Of a DNA stretch of 64,000 nucleotides, positions 7,401 to 16,796 are shown in pieces; the stretch's first letter is position 1; each line of letters opens with the position of its first letter. The stretch is taken from positions 1 to 64,000 of the forward strand of contig NZ_OBMQ01000009.1 of NCBI RefSeq assembly GCF_900217795.1. Direction: 5' to 3'. Below the pieces are notes generated by a model. The model was not told the origin of the DNA, did not search any database, and was given only the letters and a program-made list of their open reading frames with translations. This stretch comes from Ureibacillus xyleni (GTDB taxonomy: Bacteria; Bacillota; Bacilli; Bacillales_A; Planococcaceae). The position numbers were made by a program, and so were the translations under genes.

Positions 7401-10112
7401 GTGCGACACGTTCCTGATTCAAATGAGATGTGGCTAACACAATCTCGGTAAAGGTCAGGCAATTTACGAATTAAATTGAAGGATATTATCAAGGAGTCGA
7501 ATGATGAAGTAACGCTCTGAAAGGCTCCCCCTGCGTCGAATAGCACGCTGATTAGTAAGGAAAAGTGTGTTATAAGCTCGGCTAATAGGCGTGAGAATTT
7601 ACCGTAACAGTTCGGCTGACGAAACCCTACTCGATGGAGTGGTGTAAATCATGGTGCTTGGGTTGAACAAATATGGTGAGAATGCAACCAATAGGACAGT
7701 AAACCTTATTGCTGACGAACCTCTGAATGTACGGGTCTAGACTGGCAATACATAGAAATGTGTATATCACTAAATGTGGGATTAGATATGGGTGAGTAAG
7801 AATCAACAATATAAAAATCCATCTTGTGTTACAGGCACATACAATGCTAACAGGTTCATAGGAGGCATCTAAGTTTGTTCCATAATAGATAATATTCAAC
7901 GTGGTAAGCTGATGAAGCGGAGAGCTTACTTTCGATGAAACGTTGGAAAGGAAAATAATCGTGAGATTAGCGATTATATAACTTTCCTTTATATCAGTGA
8001 AAGTGGTGGCATAGTACCGTTGAAGGGTGTAATGAACGTGGAGGGATAGCCACTAGACTAATAAAAGATTCATTCACCATGCAAGGCAGTTCTTCAACGA
8101 TTAATAAGGTTCTTGTGAGACTAATAGAGGTTCAGCTCCCAAAGGAGCCACCGACTTGTTAAAACGAAAGAAACTGAGGCACAACGAGTATTATGATATG
8201 CAATCTCATTTTGATTCTTTATATGCTCAAAGTGCTAATGGTCAAAATTTTTATGATTTACTCGATTTTATGCAATCTGATGAAAATATTCGATTAGCTT
8301 ATTGCAATATTAAACGAAATACCGGCAGTAAAACGGCTGGTTATGATGGATTAACGATTGAAGATTTAAAGAAATTGTCTGTATCAGAAGTTGTATCGAA
8401 GATACAACAAATGTTTGAACACTATAGACTTCAAGCCGTTCGTCGGGTCTTTATTCCAAAGGCAAATGGAAAAACACGCCCTTTAGGAATTCCGACGATT
8501 TGGGACCGACTGTTCCAACAGTGTATTTTACAAGTGCTTGAGCCGATTTATGAAGCGAGGTTTTATAAGCATAGTTATGGTTTTAGACAAAAACGTAATA
8601 CACACCATGCGAAAGCTAGGTTTGAAACGCTCATTAATCGGGCGTGCTTGTATCATTGCGTAGATGTTGATATCAAAGGATTTTTCGACAATGTGGACCA
8701 TGCTAAATTATTAAAACAAATGTGGTCATTAGGCATTCGAGATAAAGCTTTGCTTTCTATTATTTCGCGTTTTCTAAAAGCTGAAATTCTTGGCGAAGGT
8801 TTCCCCAAAAAAGGTACACCACAAGGTGGTATTCTATCACTACTCTTATCTAACATTGTACTGAATGAACTTGATTGGTGGGTCAGTCATCAATGAGAAA
8901 GCTTTGAAACGCGAAAGCTATATAAAACTTATAGTGGCAGATATAATGCACTGAAACAATCGAATTTAAAACATTGCTATATTGTGAGGTACACAGACGA
9001 CTTTAAGATTCTGTGCCGTACTCGATCTCAAGCCATTAAAGTGTTTTATGCCGTCAAAGATTTTCTTCAAACAAGGCTACACCTTGAAATTAGTGAAGAA
9101 AAATCAAAAGTAGTCAACTTAAAGAAAAACTCATCAGAGTTTTTAGGTTTTCGAATTAAAGCGCATCGAAAAAGGGCAAATAAAGAATTCTCTATGTTGC
9201 TCGCTCCCATATGACAAAGAAAGCACTCAAAAATGCACATATAAAAGCGAAACAAGCCATCAAAGCTATTCAAAAACATCAATCCGTGGAAAATGTCTGG
9301 CGTTTTAATACAGTAATAATGGGAATCCAAAATTATTATTCTGCAGCGTCACACATCACGGATGATTTAATTGAGCTGAACAGTCGTCTTCATAAAGCGT
9401 TATATAATCGTCTAAATAAAATAAGAAAAGAAGCAACGTTTCAGAACCTCACAAAATCCTTACAGAAAAGGTATAGGGGATATGAATGTAGGCTTTATAA
9501 AATAAAAGAAATGGTACTTGTACCAATTCATGCCCAACGCTGTAAGGTGAATCTAAATTTCTCTCAAACAATCTGTAATTATACTACCGCAGGTAGGAAT
9601 AAGATTCATCAAAATTTGCGAGCCATTAATAAACAAACACTCGTTTACGTAATGAAACAATTTATTCCTAGCCGTTCCATTGAATATAACGATAATCGGA
9701 TTAGTCGGTTTATTGCACAGTATGGAAAATGCGCTGTTACAGGAATCGAATTAGGACTAGACGATTGGCATTGTCATCATAAAACACCATATCATCTTAC
9801 AAAAGATGATTCAAACGGGAATTTAATAATCGTGCATCAAGCTGTTCATCGCCTAATTCATATGAGTAATCGAGAGAAAATACAAGTGTTGTTAAACACA
9901 CTCGAATTAAATAAAAAGCAACTTAAAAAGGTTAATGAATTGCGTGAGCAATGTCTGAACGAAGCTATCTGATTCTAAAATTGCATCTTGCACAAACATA
10001 AAAATATTGAATGAATTGGATTAGTTGGAATGCCGTATGAGGTGAAAGTCTCACGTACGGTGTGAAGTGGGGGAAAAGTTGGAGATAACGTCAAAGGCTT
10101 ACCTATCACTAT
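7401..10112 (+). mobile_element. Group II intron, damaged
   Basis: The 5' boundary is GTGCGAC at 7401. The 3' end is a domain V-like hairpin at about 10028-10063 (GCCGTATGAGGTGAAAGTCT then CACGTACGGT), followed by a domain VI and the end ACCTATCACTAT near 10112. The 750 bp RNA part (domains I-III) precedes an intron-encoded protein in domain IV (8156-9972) that is broken by a stop and a frameshift. The base before the GC of the domain V catalytic triad reads T where A is usual (TGC rather than AGC). The intron lies downstream of the initiator gene, not inside a coding gene. It is probably immobile. Confidence 0.85.
8156..9972 (+). pseudogene. ltrA: Group II intron reverse transcriptase/maturase, broken
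   Basis: The reading frame starts at TTG 8156 with AAAGGAG upstream and encodes the reverse transcriptase fingers and palm (RVFIPKANGKTRPLGIPTIW, then DIKGFFDNVDH, then GTPQGGILS). An in-frame TGA at 8894-8896 stands where relatives have Trp (HQ-stop-ESF). The frame then continues to the active-site box RYTDDF (8981-8998, YTDD in place of the usual YADD). Around 9190 a frameshift moves to the frame of the maturase domain and the C-terminal HNH endonuclease (CAVTG then DDWHCHHKTP). Two independent lesions mean that no full-length enzyme is made. Confidence 0.88.
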
Positions 10113-10431
10113 AATAAAAATTTTATGAAGGGTTACCCAAATACTTCATACATTGTGAAGCTCTCGCTTGGTTGTAAAGACTCTTATTTTACCAAATGTA
10201 AATATTGAAGATATAACTGATTCAAAAGTAAGCCCGTAATCAAAGAACGCATATAAATAACCTGGCATCTTCGATACGGTAGTACAAATCTTCGGTATTA
10301 TTTTTCAACAATAGCTATCTTCCTTGAGTGAGTATAAAGGTATGTATCCATTAAAGGTTCCAAATGAGGAAATAAATTTTTGGAACGTTAGTTGTAAAAC
10401 CAACATTTAATTAGTTAAAAATCTAAACTTG
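10113..10431. other. Gap after the group II intron
   Basis: About 320 bp of AT-rich DNA without an open frame of any length or recognisable RNA. It is the 3' exon side of the intron. I see nothing definite in it. Confidence 0.4.
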
Positions 10432-10468
10432 AAAAGAGAGAAGGTAGTACGTAATCTTCTCTCTTTTT
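10432..10468 (-). terminator. Strong terminator of the zinc/glycine-zipper gene
   Basis: AAAAGAGAGAAG (10432-10443) pairs perfectly with CTTCTCTCTTTT (10456-10467). On the minus strand it follows the gene at 10486, with a T run; it would also stop plus-strand transcripts. Confidence 0.75.
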
Positions 10469-10485
10469 GTAAAAATATGATTTTA

Positions 10486-11949
10486 TTATCTACCAAATAT
10501 TTTTCTACCTAAGGTTACTAAACCACCAACGGCAGCAGCGCCTAAAACAACAGGAGCAGCAGCAACAGCAGCAGCACCAACGGCAGCAGCTCCAGCAATT
10601 GCAGCCCCGCCTACAGCTGTACCAGCAACAGCCGTTGCAGCTCCAGTAACGGCCGTACCGACAGCTGTACTTGCAGCTGCAGTTGCAAGTCCTGTTGCCG
10701 CACTTGCAACTCCTACTCCAACAGTAGATCCAGCTATCGCGCTTGTAACAGCTGTTGTACCTGCAGTAACAGCTCCAGTAAGTGTCCCAACTCCAGCTAT
10801 AACTGTACTACCAACCGCCGTACTTGCAACAGCTCCAGTAACAGCAGTACCGATAGTTGTGCTTGCAGCAGCTCCGATTACATAACTTGATGCTGTAGCA
10901 ATGGCTGTATCACGCACAATATCTACGCCAGCTTCTCCTAAATCTTTGTCACCAGAAAAAATTTCAACAATATTACTACCTATACTGAAGCCAGCACCAA
11001 AAGTAGCTCCTGATTTTGCGGCAGTAATACCAGCTTGGTTTAACGAATATAGTTTAGCTGTTAAATTAGCATTGGATGTTCTTAGGATTTGGCTTTCTAA
11101 TTTCATAATATCAGCTAGACGAGAACTTTGTTTCAAGCTAACATCAGATTCAATTACCTGTAGTCCTGCAGATTTAGCACGTTCAATTAACTGTGTATTT
11201 CCTTTGTCTACAACGATTGTCTGTCCTGAATACTTACTAAAATCAATATAAGTATTTTGATAGCCAGCTTTAGCTTGTCCAAAAATCTGCTTACCGTCAG
11301 AATTAATGATTAAGAAATCAGCAACCCCATTATTAGCAAGGACTGAAGTTGGTGTACCAGAAACAGTTGCTTTGGCAGCATGTAATTCTTCAAAAACAAA
11401 TCCTTTGAAACCATTCGCACCACCACGCATAGTATTATAAGTTGATAGGTTATTACTTAAAGTATTAAACACACCAGCGTTTCTAAAAGCTGATGCAGTG
11501 GCAACAGGTATTGAAGCCCCTCTTGATATAGCTTCTAAAGAATCGTCTATATTTTCAATAAAATTGTCTAGTGTCCATTGATTGATTGTCATAGTGTGTT
11601 TAATTTCTTCGGGATCAAGTCCTGTAACTTTACATAGAGTAGAAACTTTATTAACCAGTATTAGGTTTTCTTTTGCACAATCCTCTGAACAATAAATGTG
11701 ATTTTCAAAATAAGTAGGTGAAGTAACAAATGAACTACAATTATTACAGATAACAGGCGAGTTTGATAGTGAAAAAGGCATACTAGGATTGAAACCTACT
11801 GTTTTTAAAATTGAAATATAATTTGTACTAGGTGATAGAATAGATGTTCTTTCCATCGAGAAATTAATATCTGTTTCTAAAAAACCACTTGATATTGAAA
11901 AAGGTATTGAAGGATCAAATTTTGTGTTTTGTAAAATAGATATTGACAT
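10486..11949 (-). CDS. Zinc-finger, nuclease-like, glycine-zipper protein (toxin-like)
   Basis: A 487-residue protein that I cannot assign to a named family. Start ATG 11949 follows AGGAGGG. From N to C: two copies of a motif ISIL-x5-F(D/N)PS(I/M)PFS(I/L)S at about residues 4-20 and 45-62; a zinc site Cys68-x2-Cys71, Cys87-x3-Cys91; a helical linker; a restriction-fold-like segment about 180-260 with GFVFEEL (Glu187/188), VADFLII (Asp211) and FGQAKAGY (Gln225-x-Lys227); then about 115 residues (358-473) built almost only of Ala, Gly, Val and Thr, a glycine-zipper membrane-active type region; and a basic tail LGRKIFGR. No signal peptide is visible. The layout suggests an effector that could damage DNA or membranes, with the divergent acidic protein at 12035 as a possible immunity partner. 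The nuclease assignment is tentative. Confidence 0.6.
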   Translation of the reverse strand: MSISILQNTKFDPSIPFSISSGFLETDINFSMERTSILSPSTNYISILKTVGFNPSMPFSLSNSPVICNNCSSFVTSPTYFENHIYCSEDCAKENLILVNKVSTLCKVTGLDPEEIKHTMTINQWTLDNFIENIDDSLEAISRGASIPVATASAFRNAGVFNTLSNNLSTYNTMRGGANGFKGFVFEELHAAKATVSGTPTSVLANNGVADFLIINSDGKQIFGQAKAGYQNTYIDFSKYSGQTIVVDKGNTQLIERAKSAGLQVIESDVSLKQSSRLADIMKLESQILRTSNANLTAKLYSLNQAGITAAKSGATFGAGFSIGSNIVEIFSGDKDLGEAGVDIVRDTAIATASSYVIGAAASTTIGTAVTGAVASTAVGSTVIAGVGTLTGAVTAGTTAVTSAIAGSTVGVGVASAATGLATAAASTAVGTAVTGAATAVAGTAVGGAAIAGAAAVGAAAVAAAPVVLGAAAVGGLVTLGRKIFGR

Positions 11950-12034
11950 AATAACCCTCCTAAAAAAATAGTATGAAAGTAGCATAGGTTTTGGTAAAAT
12001 TCATTATATCAATTCATTGAAAGTAGGTATAGTA

Positions 12035-13126
12035 ATGTATATAAAAAATATTTTCAACCTTAACGAGTCAGCATCACAAGGAGCGGTTATTCACAATCAG
12101 TTACATATTAGTGAATTTTATGATGCCAATTCGGATATATTTGAAACTTACTATACTTGGCCAACATTTTCTTCAGCAATAGAAGTAATTGGGGACTTGG
12201 AAGCAGTAGATACGATAATTAACTACGAATCTTTAGGGATAAATGATTCTAGTGAATTTGAAAGAGGATTATTAAATGTACTAGATAAAGTATACTCTGA
12301 TTCAAATGGACAATTTTTTCTTTACAATCCTTTAGTCATAAATACACCAGATTATGAAGACAATGAGAATTATTGTTGGTTATTTTATGATAAAAATAAA
12401 GAAAAACTAACATATGTTGAAAATGATGTAATAGACGATGCTAAACATTTAATTATTTTACCAAGCACTAATGGTGTTCAAATCGTATGTACAGATTGGG
12501 AATTTGAAGAAGATAAAGTATTATTTTATCAAGATTTCTTTGAGCTAATTAATGGAAATTTACAAGAGGCTTCGAATGATTGGAGTATTTTTTTCCAACA
12601 CGCACAAAAAGCATTGCAATTAAGCGGTTTATATCCTATAGATGTTAAATATAATGAACAGTTTTTATTGGTTTATGCTATACACGATACAGTATTAAGA
12701 CAAAATAGAAATCAAGATGCTGATTATGAGAATATCGATTGTTTAGGTCAACTATTTATATTTAATCAAAATGTTTTAAGTCCGTTGACTTGTATTAATG
12801 AATATGTTCGGTCTGTTCGTCAACACTACTTACAAGAAAACGGTGAAGATGAAGATAATTTTGATTTGTATTTAAATTATGGTGTTACAACTAATCGTTA
12901 TATTATTTTAGATAAATATATTCTTATGTATATACCTAAAAATATTGAATTAGATAATCAATGGGAATTTCAATATAATCATGAACTATTACTAGTAGAT
13001 ATACAGAAAAATGAAATTATTGATATATTGATATTACCTGATGCATTTGAATACATAGGCGTTTATCAATGCAATAATAGTGTATTTGTATTAGCAGATG
13101 ATTTTGTAGTAGAAATAGCATTTTAA
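12035..13126 (+). CDS. Acidic hypothetical protein, possible immunity partner
   Basis: A 363-residue, strongly acidic soluble protein rich in Asp, Glu, Tyr and Ile, without signal peptide, membrane helix or catalytic motif that I recognise. It has alternating beta-type segments (FILPDAFEYIGVYQ-like at the C-terminus, LIILPSTNGVQIV in the middle). ATG 12035 has a weak GTAGGT ribosome binding site; a TTG at 12017 is the alternative. It is divergent from the zinc/glycine-zipper gene with only 85 bp between starts, so the two probably share a control region. High acidity and pairing with a toxin-like gene fit an immunity or regulatory protein, but that is inference. Confidence 0.55.
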   Translation: MYIKNIFNLNESASQGAVIHNQLHISEFYDANSDIFETYYTWPTFSSAIEVIGDLEAVDTIINYESLGINDSSEFERGLLNVLDKVYSDSNGQFFLYNPLVINTPDYEDNENYCWLFYDKNKEKLTYVENDVIDDAKHLIILPSTNGVQIVCTDWEFEEDKVLFYQDFFELINGNLQEASNDWSIFFQHAQKALQLSGLYPIDVKYNEQFLLVYAIHDTVLRQNRNQDADYENIDCLGQLFIFNQNVLSPLTCINEYVRSVRQHYLQENGEDEDNFDLYLNYGVTTNRYIILDKYILMYIPKNIELDNQWEFQYNHELLLVDIQKNEIIDILILPDAFEYIGVYQCNNSVFVLADDFVVEIAF

Positions 13127-13245
13127 TTACCCTACAATATCAAAAAAATATAATTAATACTTCCTTAAAGGGGCGTAATTGAGGACACCATAGATGATGT
13201 GATGTGTTATTGACTGTATGTATAGACTTCCAAGTATAATTTTAA

Positions 13246-13287
13246 GAGCACTATTGGCCGTATTTTCGGTCAATAGTGTTCTTTTTA
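13246..13287. terminator. Terminator hairpin
   Basis: GAGCACTATTGGCCG (13246-13260) pairs with CGGTCAATAGTGTTC (13267-13281), with a T run after it. It is the likely end of the 12035 transcript, 120 bp downstream of its stop. Confidence 0.65.
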
Positions 13288-13384
13288 GAAGGCTGTTTTC
13301 GTAAAGTTCGTTGTTTTTTATATGCAATAATAATGATGGGAAATTTTTTATTATAACCATATAATGTATAAATAAGGCGATATT

Positions 13385-13606
13385 ATGAAAAAAATTAGAT
13401 ACTTATTGCCCTTTTTGGAATAGTAACAATCTTTTTAGTAGGTTGTCTAACGTAACTAAAGAACAATATAAATATCATAAAATTTTACCATTTGAAGGTG
13501 GATATGAGTCTACTCACCATACCTTTATTAACTCGAAAGATGTCTCTACTTACTATCCTAAATGGAATATGCTTTATCAGGAAATAATGGATTGTGCCAT
13601 GCAATA
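13385..13606 (+). pseudogene. Lipoprotein gene relic
   Basis: ATG at 13385 begins MKKIRY. A frameshift near the A7 run restores a typical lipoprotein signal (LIALFGIVTIFLVGC, lipobox LVGC) that then hits a stop. The downstream bases to about 13606 show coding-like debris (for example KILPFEGGYESTHHTFINSK) but no long frame. It is a small secreted lipoprotein gene that has decayed; its family is unknown. Confidence 0.5.
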
Positions 13607-13657
13607 AATAATATACATAATATATCTCCAAATACCAATTTGAAGACTCAAAAACCC

Positions 13658-13691
13658 TTTATTCAACAATCGGGTGCGATTATGGAATAAG
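13658..13691. repeat. Hairpin with the CAACAATCGGG motif
   Basis: TTATTCAACAATCG (13659-13672) is the left arm and CGATTATGGAATAA (13677-13690) the imperfect right arm of a hairpin. Partial copies of the same core occur at 4947-4956 (GCAATCGGGC) and 7378-7390 (CAACAATCGGG), the latter 10 bp before the group II intron. It may be a small dispersed hairpin repeat of this genome. Confidence 0.35.
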
Positions 13692-13727
13692 TACATCTGT
13701 CCCTATTAATTAAATCGGTAGCCAAGA

Positions 13728-13783
13728 AATATATAAAGCCTAATTTCTCCATCATAATACCAAGAAGTTAGGTTTATATATTT
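13728..13783. terminator. Long AT-rich inverted repeat
   Basis: AAATATATAAAGCCTAA (13728-13744) and TTAGGTTTATATATTT (13768-13783) form a hairpin with a 23-base loop and one gap. It lies between the lipoprotein relic and the recombinase relic and may be a bidirectional terminator. Confidence 0.45.
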
Positions 13784-13871
13784 AATGATTATTATTTCTT
13801 AATACATCTAGAAATACCTTTGCAGCTTTTGATGGAATCTCTCCTTTTTCGATTACTCCACCTCACATGAT

Positions 13872-14231
13872 TTATATGTTTCTTCTTTTAATTTCACGAA
13901 TCAAAGTACTTTTTGATATACCAGTTAGCGTGGCAACCTGATTATATGAATTGTTACTTAGTAATTGTATTGATCCATTTGTTTCTTTGTGTATTTATGT
14001 GGTCTACCTTCTTTGAAATTTGGTTGTTGTTTTGCAATTGCTTTACCTTCCTGAGTGCGTTCTACAATCATGTCACGTTCAAATTCAGCAAATGCAAAAA
14101 AGATGTTACGAACCAATTTAGAAGCTGGGGTATTATCAAGTAGCCCCATGTTTAAGATATGTACAGCAATACCGCGATCAATCAATTCTTTTACAAGTTC
14201 ACTTCCTTTAAGTTTTGATAATTTCCGTTAA
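13872..14231 (-). pseudogene. Serine recombinase (resolvase/invertase) C-terminal relic
   Basis: On the minus strand the piece from about 14220 reads [20 protein letters not shown], then [20 protein letters not shown] and [11 protein letters not shown], which is the second half of a resolvase/invertase-type catalytic domain. A frameshift near 13960 then leads to the DNA-binding helix-turn-helix ([20 protein letters not shown]) and the stop at 13872-13874. The N-terminal half with the catalytic serine is missing. It is the footprint of a past Tn3-like or plasmid-borne resolvase. Confidence 0.8.
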
Positions 14232-14455
14232 CTCTTTATAATGGATGCCCCTAGCATCACAATAGCGATTTGTTAAAATCATTTCTAGCCTAGTAATTTC
14301 CAGTATAGTACAATTGAATTAATAATAACGATATTAAGAAGAGTGTTGTGGTTGATATTAACTAACTTTGTTTTTTAAAAGATAAGTAGGCATTGTAAAG
14401 TTGGCGCAGTCCAAGTATTTTTCTAGAATCTGTAGCATTTAAAGGAAGTGCAAAG

Positions 14456-15316
14456 TTGACTGAAATAAAGCAACAGTTTGACCAAATTATTAAGGAATAT
14501 CATGATAGTACAGAAGAGAAATTAAGATTTAATCAAAGTTATTTACAAAGGTTAGAGACATTATCTCAAAAGGCCTTTGATGAGGGTAACTTTTATATAT
14601 CGGCAGAATGTTTAAAGCAAGCAGCAAATATTACTTATGAAAGTAGTCAATTTATAGACGAACAAAAAAGAATGATTGCGGCAAATAAATACGACAAAGC
14701 TTCTAAAAGATTTCATTCTATAAATCATTATAAAGAAGCTGCAGAATGTATCGAAGAAGCAGCCCGTATATATATTGAACAAAGAAAATTAAGAGAGGCT
14801 ATTAAATGTTATGGACTAGCTAAGAATTATTACGGAGACAATGGGGATTATGATAAGTGTGGCGAGGCTTATTTAAAAGAAATGGAGTGTAAAAGGAAGC
14901 ATTATTGGAATGTTTTTATAAAGAATAAAAAATTCTCAGAGAAATTTAGCTATTTCTTTAGATGCTTAAAATATGAGTCATTTAAGTGGATAACAGGATA
15001 TGGGGAAAAATTGAAAAATTTATTTATTTCTAGTTTAATAATTAATTTGATTTTTATAATCTATTATTATTTTTCTAATGACGTTACTATCATTGGCGGA
15101 GATAATAACAATCCATTTTTTATAACAAAAGAAGAGAGCAAAATAGAATATTTATATAGTTGTATTTTATTTAGCTTATCATTGTTTAGTGGATTTAGTA
15201 CAACCCCCTATTTATTGGAAAGTAATAACTGGATATCTGTAGTAGAAGTAATAAGCGGTAATTTAATTTTAGCTTTATTTATTGCTGTAGTATTACGAAA
15301 AGTAAGTAGGAGGTAA
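14456..15316 (+). CDS. TPR protein fused to a potassium-channel-like pore domain
   Basis: A 286-residue protein. Residues about 30-150 are helical repeats of TPR/SNAP type (EAAECIEEAARIYIEQRKLR, then EAIKCYGLAKNYYGDNGDYD). Residues 187-207 form a membrane helix (LFISSLIINLIFIIYYYF). Residues 231-250 (YSCILFSLSLFSGFSTTPYL) look like the pore helix and filter of a two-helix ion channel (Ion_trans_2), with the filter altered from the usual TxGYGD. Residues 259-282 (SVVEVISGNLILALFIAVVL) are the inner helix. Start TTG 14456 is supported by AAAGGAAG 6 bp upstream. It is the first gene of a tight operon (2 bp to the next). The inferred role is a sensor-gated membrane effector; neither ion nor trigger can be read from sequence. 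Confidence 0.65.
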   Translation: MTEIKQQFDQIIKEYHDSTEEKLRFNQSYLQRLETLSQKAFDEGNFYISAECLKQAANITYESSQFIDEQKRMIAANKYDKASKRFHSINHYKEAAECIEEAARIYIEQRKLREAIKCYGLAKNYYGDNGDYDKCGEAYLKEMECKRKHYWNVFIKNKKFSEKFSYFFRCLKYESFKWITGYGEKLKNLFISSLIINLIFIIYYYFSNDVTIIGGDNNNPFFITKEESKIEYLYSCILFSLSLFSGFSTTPYLLESNNWISVVEVISGNLILALFIAVVLRKVSRR

Positions 15317-15318
15317 AA

Positions 15319-16776
15319 ATGTCAGTTGATCATATTGAGCGAATTGTACACATGTTCTCAAAGAAAGAATTAGAAGACCTAAAAAAAGAATTAGAATTAA
15401 CCAGAGCTGAAGAACAGGATGTCGTAGATAATTTAAAAACAAGGAATATTCGATTAGGTGCAGAATTATTGCTTAAGTATAAACATATATTTAAACCAAG
15501 TAGTTCTCATATTTATACTTATGAAGAAATTAATTTCGATTCAATAAATGAATTTACAATTGATGATTGGACAATTATTGAAAAAGAAGAGGTTAACAAT
15601 AAATATTATATTTTTGTTGAAAAAGATACCTCTTCAAAGAAAATTAATGCTGGATGGACATATACTACAGTAGATGTTAAACAAGTCGGAATAATTGTAA
15701 TTCATAAGGATCTAAATGTATTAGAAATTAGATCTAATTTGACTGTTCAAAAACAATTAGAAAGAAAAATTAACACTTATTTTTTAAATCTAGAATCATT
15801 AGTTATAGATAGAGGCTATTATACAGCTATTTTAGAAGAACTAAATGCTAAAGAATTTTCTATCGTTTGGGGTACTGAAGGGGTAAGTGTTAAAAAAGCT
15901 CAGATAGAAGGCGAATTTATTAGTGTCAAAAATGGTGCAGTAATACATGTAAAAGACGATAACGGGGATATTATTGCTGTAGATTTAGGTACGGAAGGTA
16001 CACCTGAATCTGTTTGGTCTACTTTACAAGATACAGATACAAAAATTTTGTTATCTTCAAAAGGGAATATAAGGGTAGCAAAATTAGTATCTGAAGTAGA
16101 AATGAATAAAATAGTGTTGAATATAGTATCGGCTTTAAAAGGTTTACAAGTAACTAAGAATGAAATTTTAGATTTTGGAGATACTCAAACCTTAGAGGCT
16201 GTATTTATTGAATTTTGCATGGGCGCTAATAAACATATTTTAAAACGTTTTTCTAAAAGATATTTTGCATTTAGATGCTTATTGTCAAATGAAGATGCTG
16301 GCAAATTATTAAGTTATTTATTAGATGAAGGATTTATAAAGGTGGATTATGAAATCCTTTGTGAGCATGATCATCATATAAACACGTTTGATGAACTATC
16401 TTTAAATGAGGGTGACGTTGAATGTACAATGTGTACTGCTTTAGAAATGTCATCTGAAATAGAAAATAATCAGATAAAAAAAGTGTATAAACTAAGTGGA
16501 GCAGGTAAAAGATTGTTAGAAGCTAATCGGGTCTCTTTAGAAGAGGGCACACCTTTAAATGTTGGAATGAGCAATGTAGAGTTTAATGATGAACCTGTTG
16601 AATTAGATGACTTTCATTTAAGGGAATTGGAAATTATTGAAATTAAAGAGAAGCTTTTAGAAGAAGCACTTGAAATAAATGACAGACATGAAATTGAAAA
16701 AATAGTTAAAGAGCTTAGTATGTTCAAACATCCTAAAGCAAGTGAAGTAATTAGTAAAATTAGTTCTAGAGTATAG
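15319..16776 (+). CDS. Unrecognised 485 aa protein, winged-helix/zinc-type C-terminal half
   Basis: Second gene of the operon, ATG preceded by AGGAGG. I do not recognise the family. Residues 10-60 are a charged coiled-coil. Residues 65-250 are mostly beta, with a long lysine/valine-rich region. Residues about 265-355 look like a winged-helix domain (DAGKLLSYLLDEGFIKVDYE). This is followed by a probable zinc site: Cys in ILCEHDHH with several His, and Cys-x-x-Cys in VECTMC. The end (430-485) is helical. The same winged-helix then zinc-ribbon order occurs in the next gene, which suggests related or interacting modules. It is soluble and acidic. Together with the channel protein it may form a sensor/effector system. 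Confidence 0.5.
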   Translation: MSVDHIERIVHMFSKKELEDLKKELELTRAEEQDVVDNLKTRNIRLGAELLLKYKHIFKPSSSHIYTYEEINFDSINEFTIDDWTIIEKEEVNNKYYIFVEKDTSSKKINAGWTYTTVDVKQVGIIVIHKDLNVLEIRSNLTVQKQLERKINTYFLNLESLVIDRGYYTAILEELNAKEFSIVWGTEGVSVKKAQIEGEFISVKNGAVIHVKDDNGDIIAVDLGTEGTPESVWSTLQDTDTKILLSSKGNIRVAKLVSEVEMNKIVLNIVSALKGLQVTKNEILDFGDTQTLEAVFIEFCMGANKHILKRFSKRYFAFRCLLSNEDAGKLLSYLLDEGFIKVDYEILCEHDHHINTFDELSLNEGDVECTMCTALEMSSEIENNQIKKVYKLSGAGKRLLEANRVSLEEGTPLNVGMSNVEFNDEPVELDDFHLRELEIIEIKEKLLEEALEINDRHEIEKIVKELSMFKHPKASEVISKISSRV

Positions 16777-16796
16777 ATTGAAAGGAGAGAAGTGAG

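Noticed and set aside
8894..8896. Possible reading of TGA as Trp in the intron reverse transcriptase
   Set aside because: Other genes here use TGG for Trp and TGA as a stop, and the same gene also has a frameshift; a plain inactivating mutation is the simpler reading.
10600..11300. Plus-strand open frame opposite the glycine-zipper gene (10901-11251)
   Set aside because: It is an antisense shadow of the GC-richer Ala/Gly/Val codons, with no start signal.
13154..13360. 68-codon minus-strand frame
   Set aside because: It runs through a terminator hairpin and has no ribosome binding site or protein-like composition.
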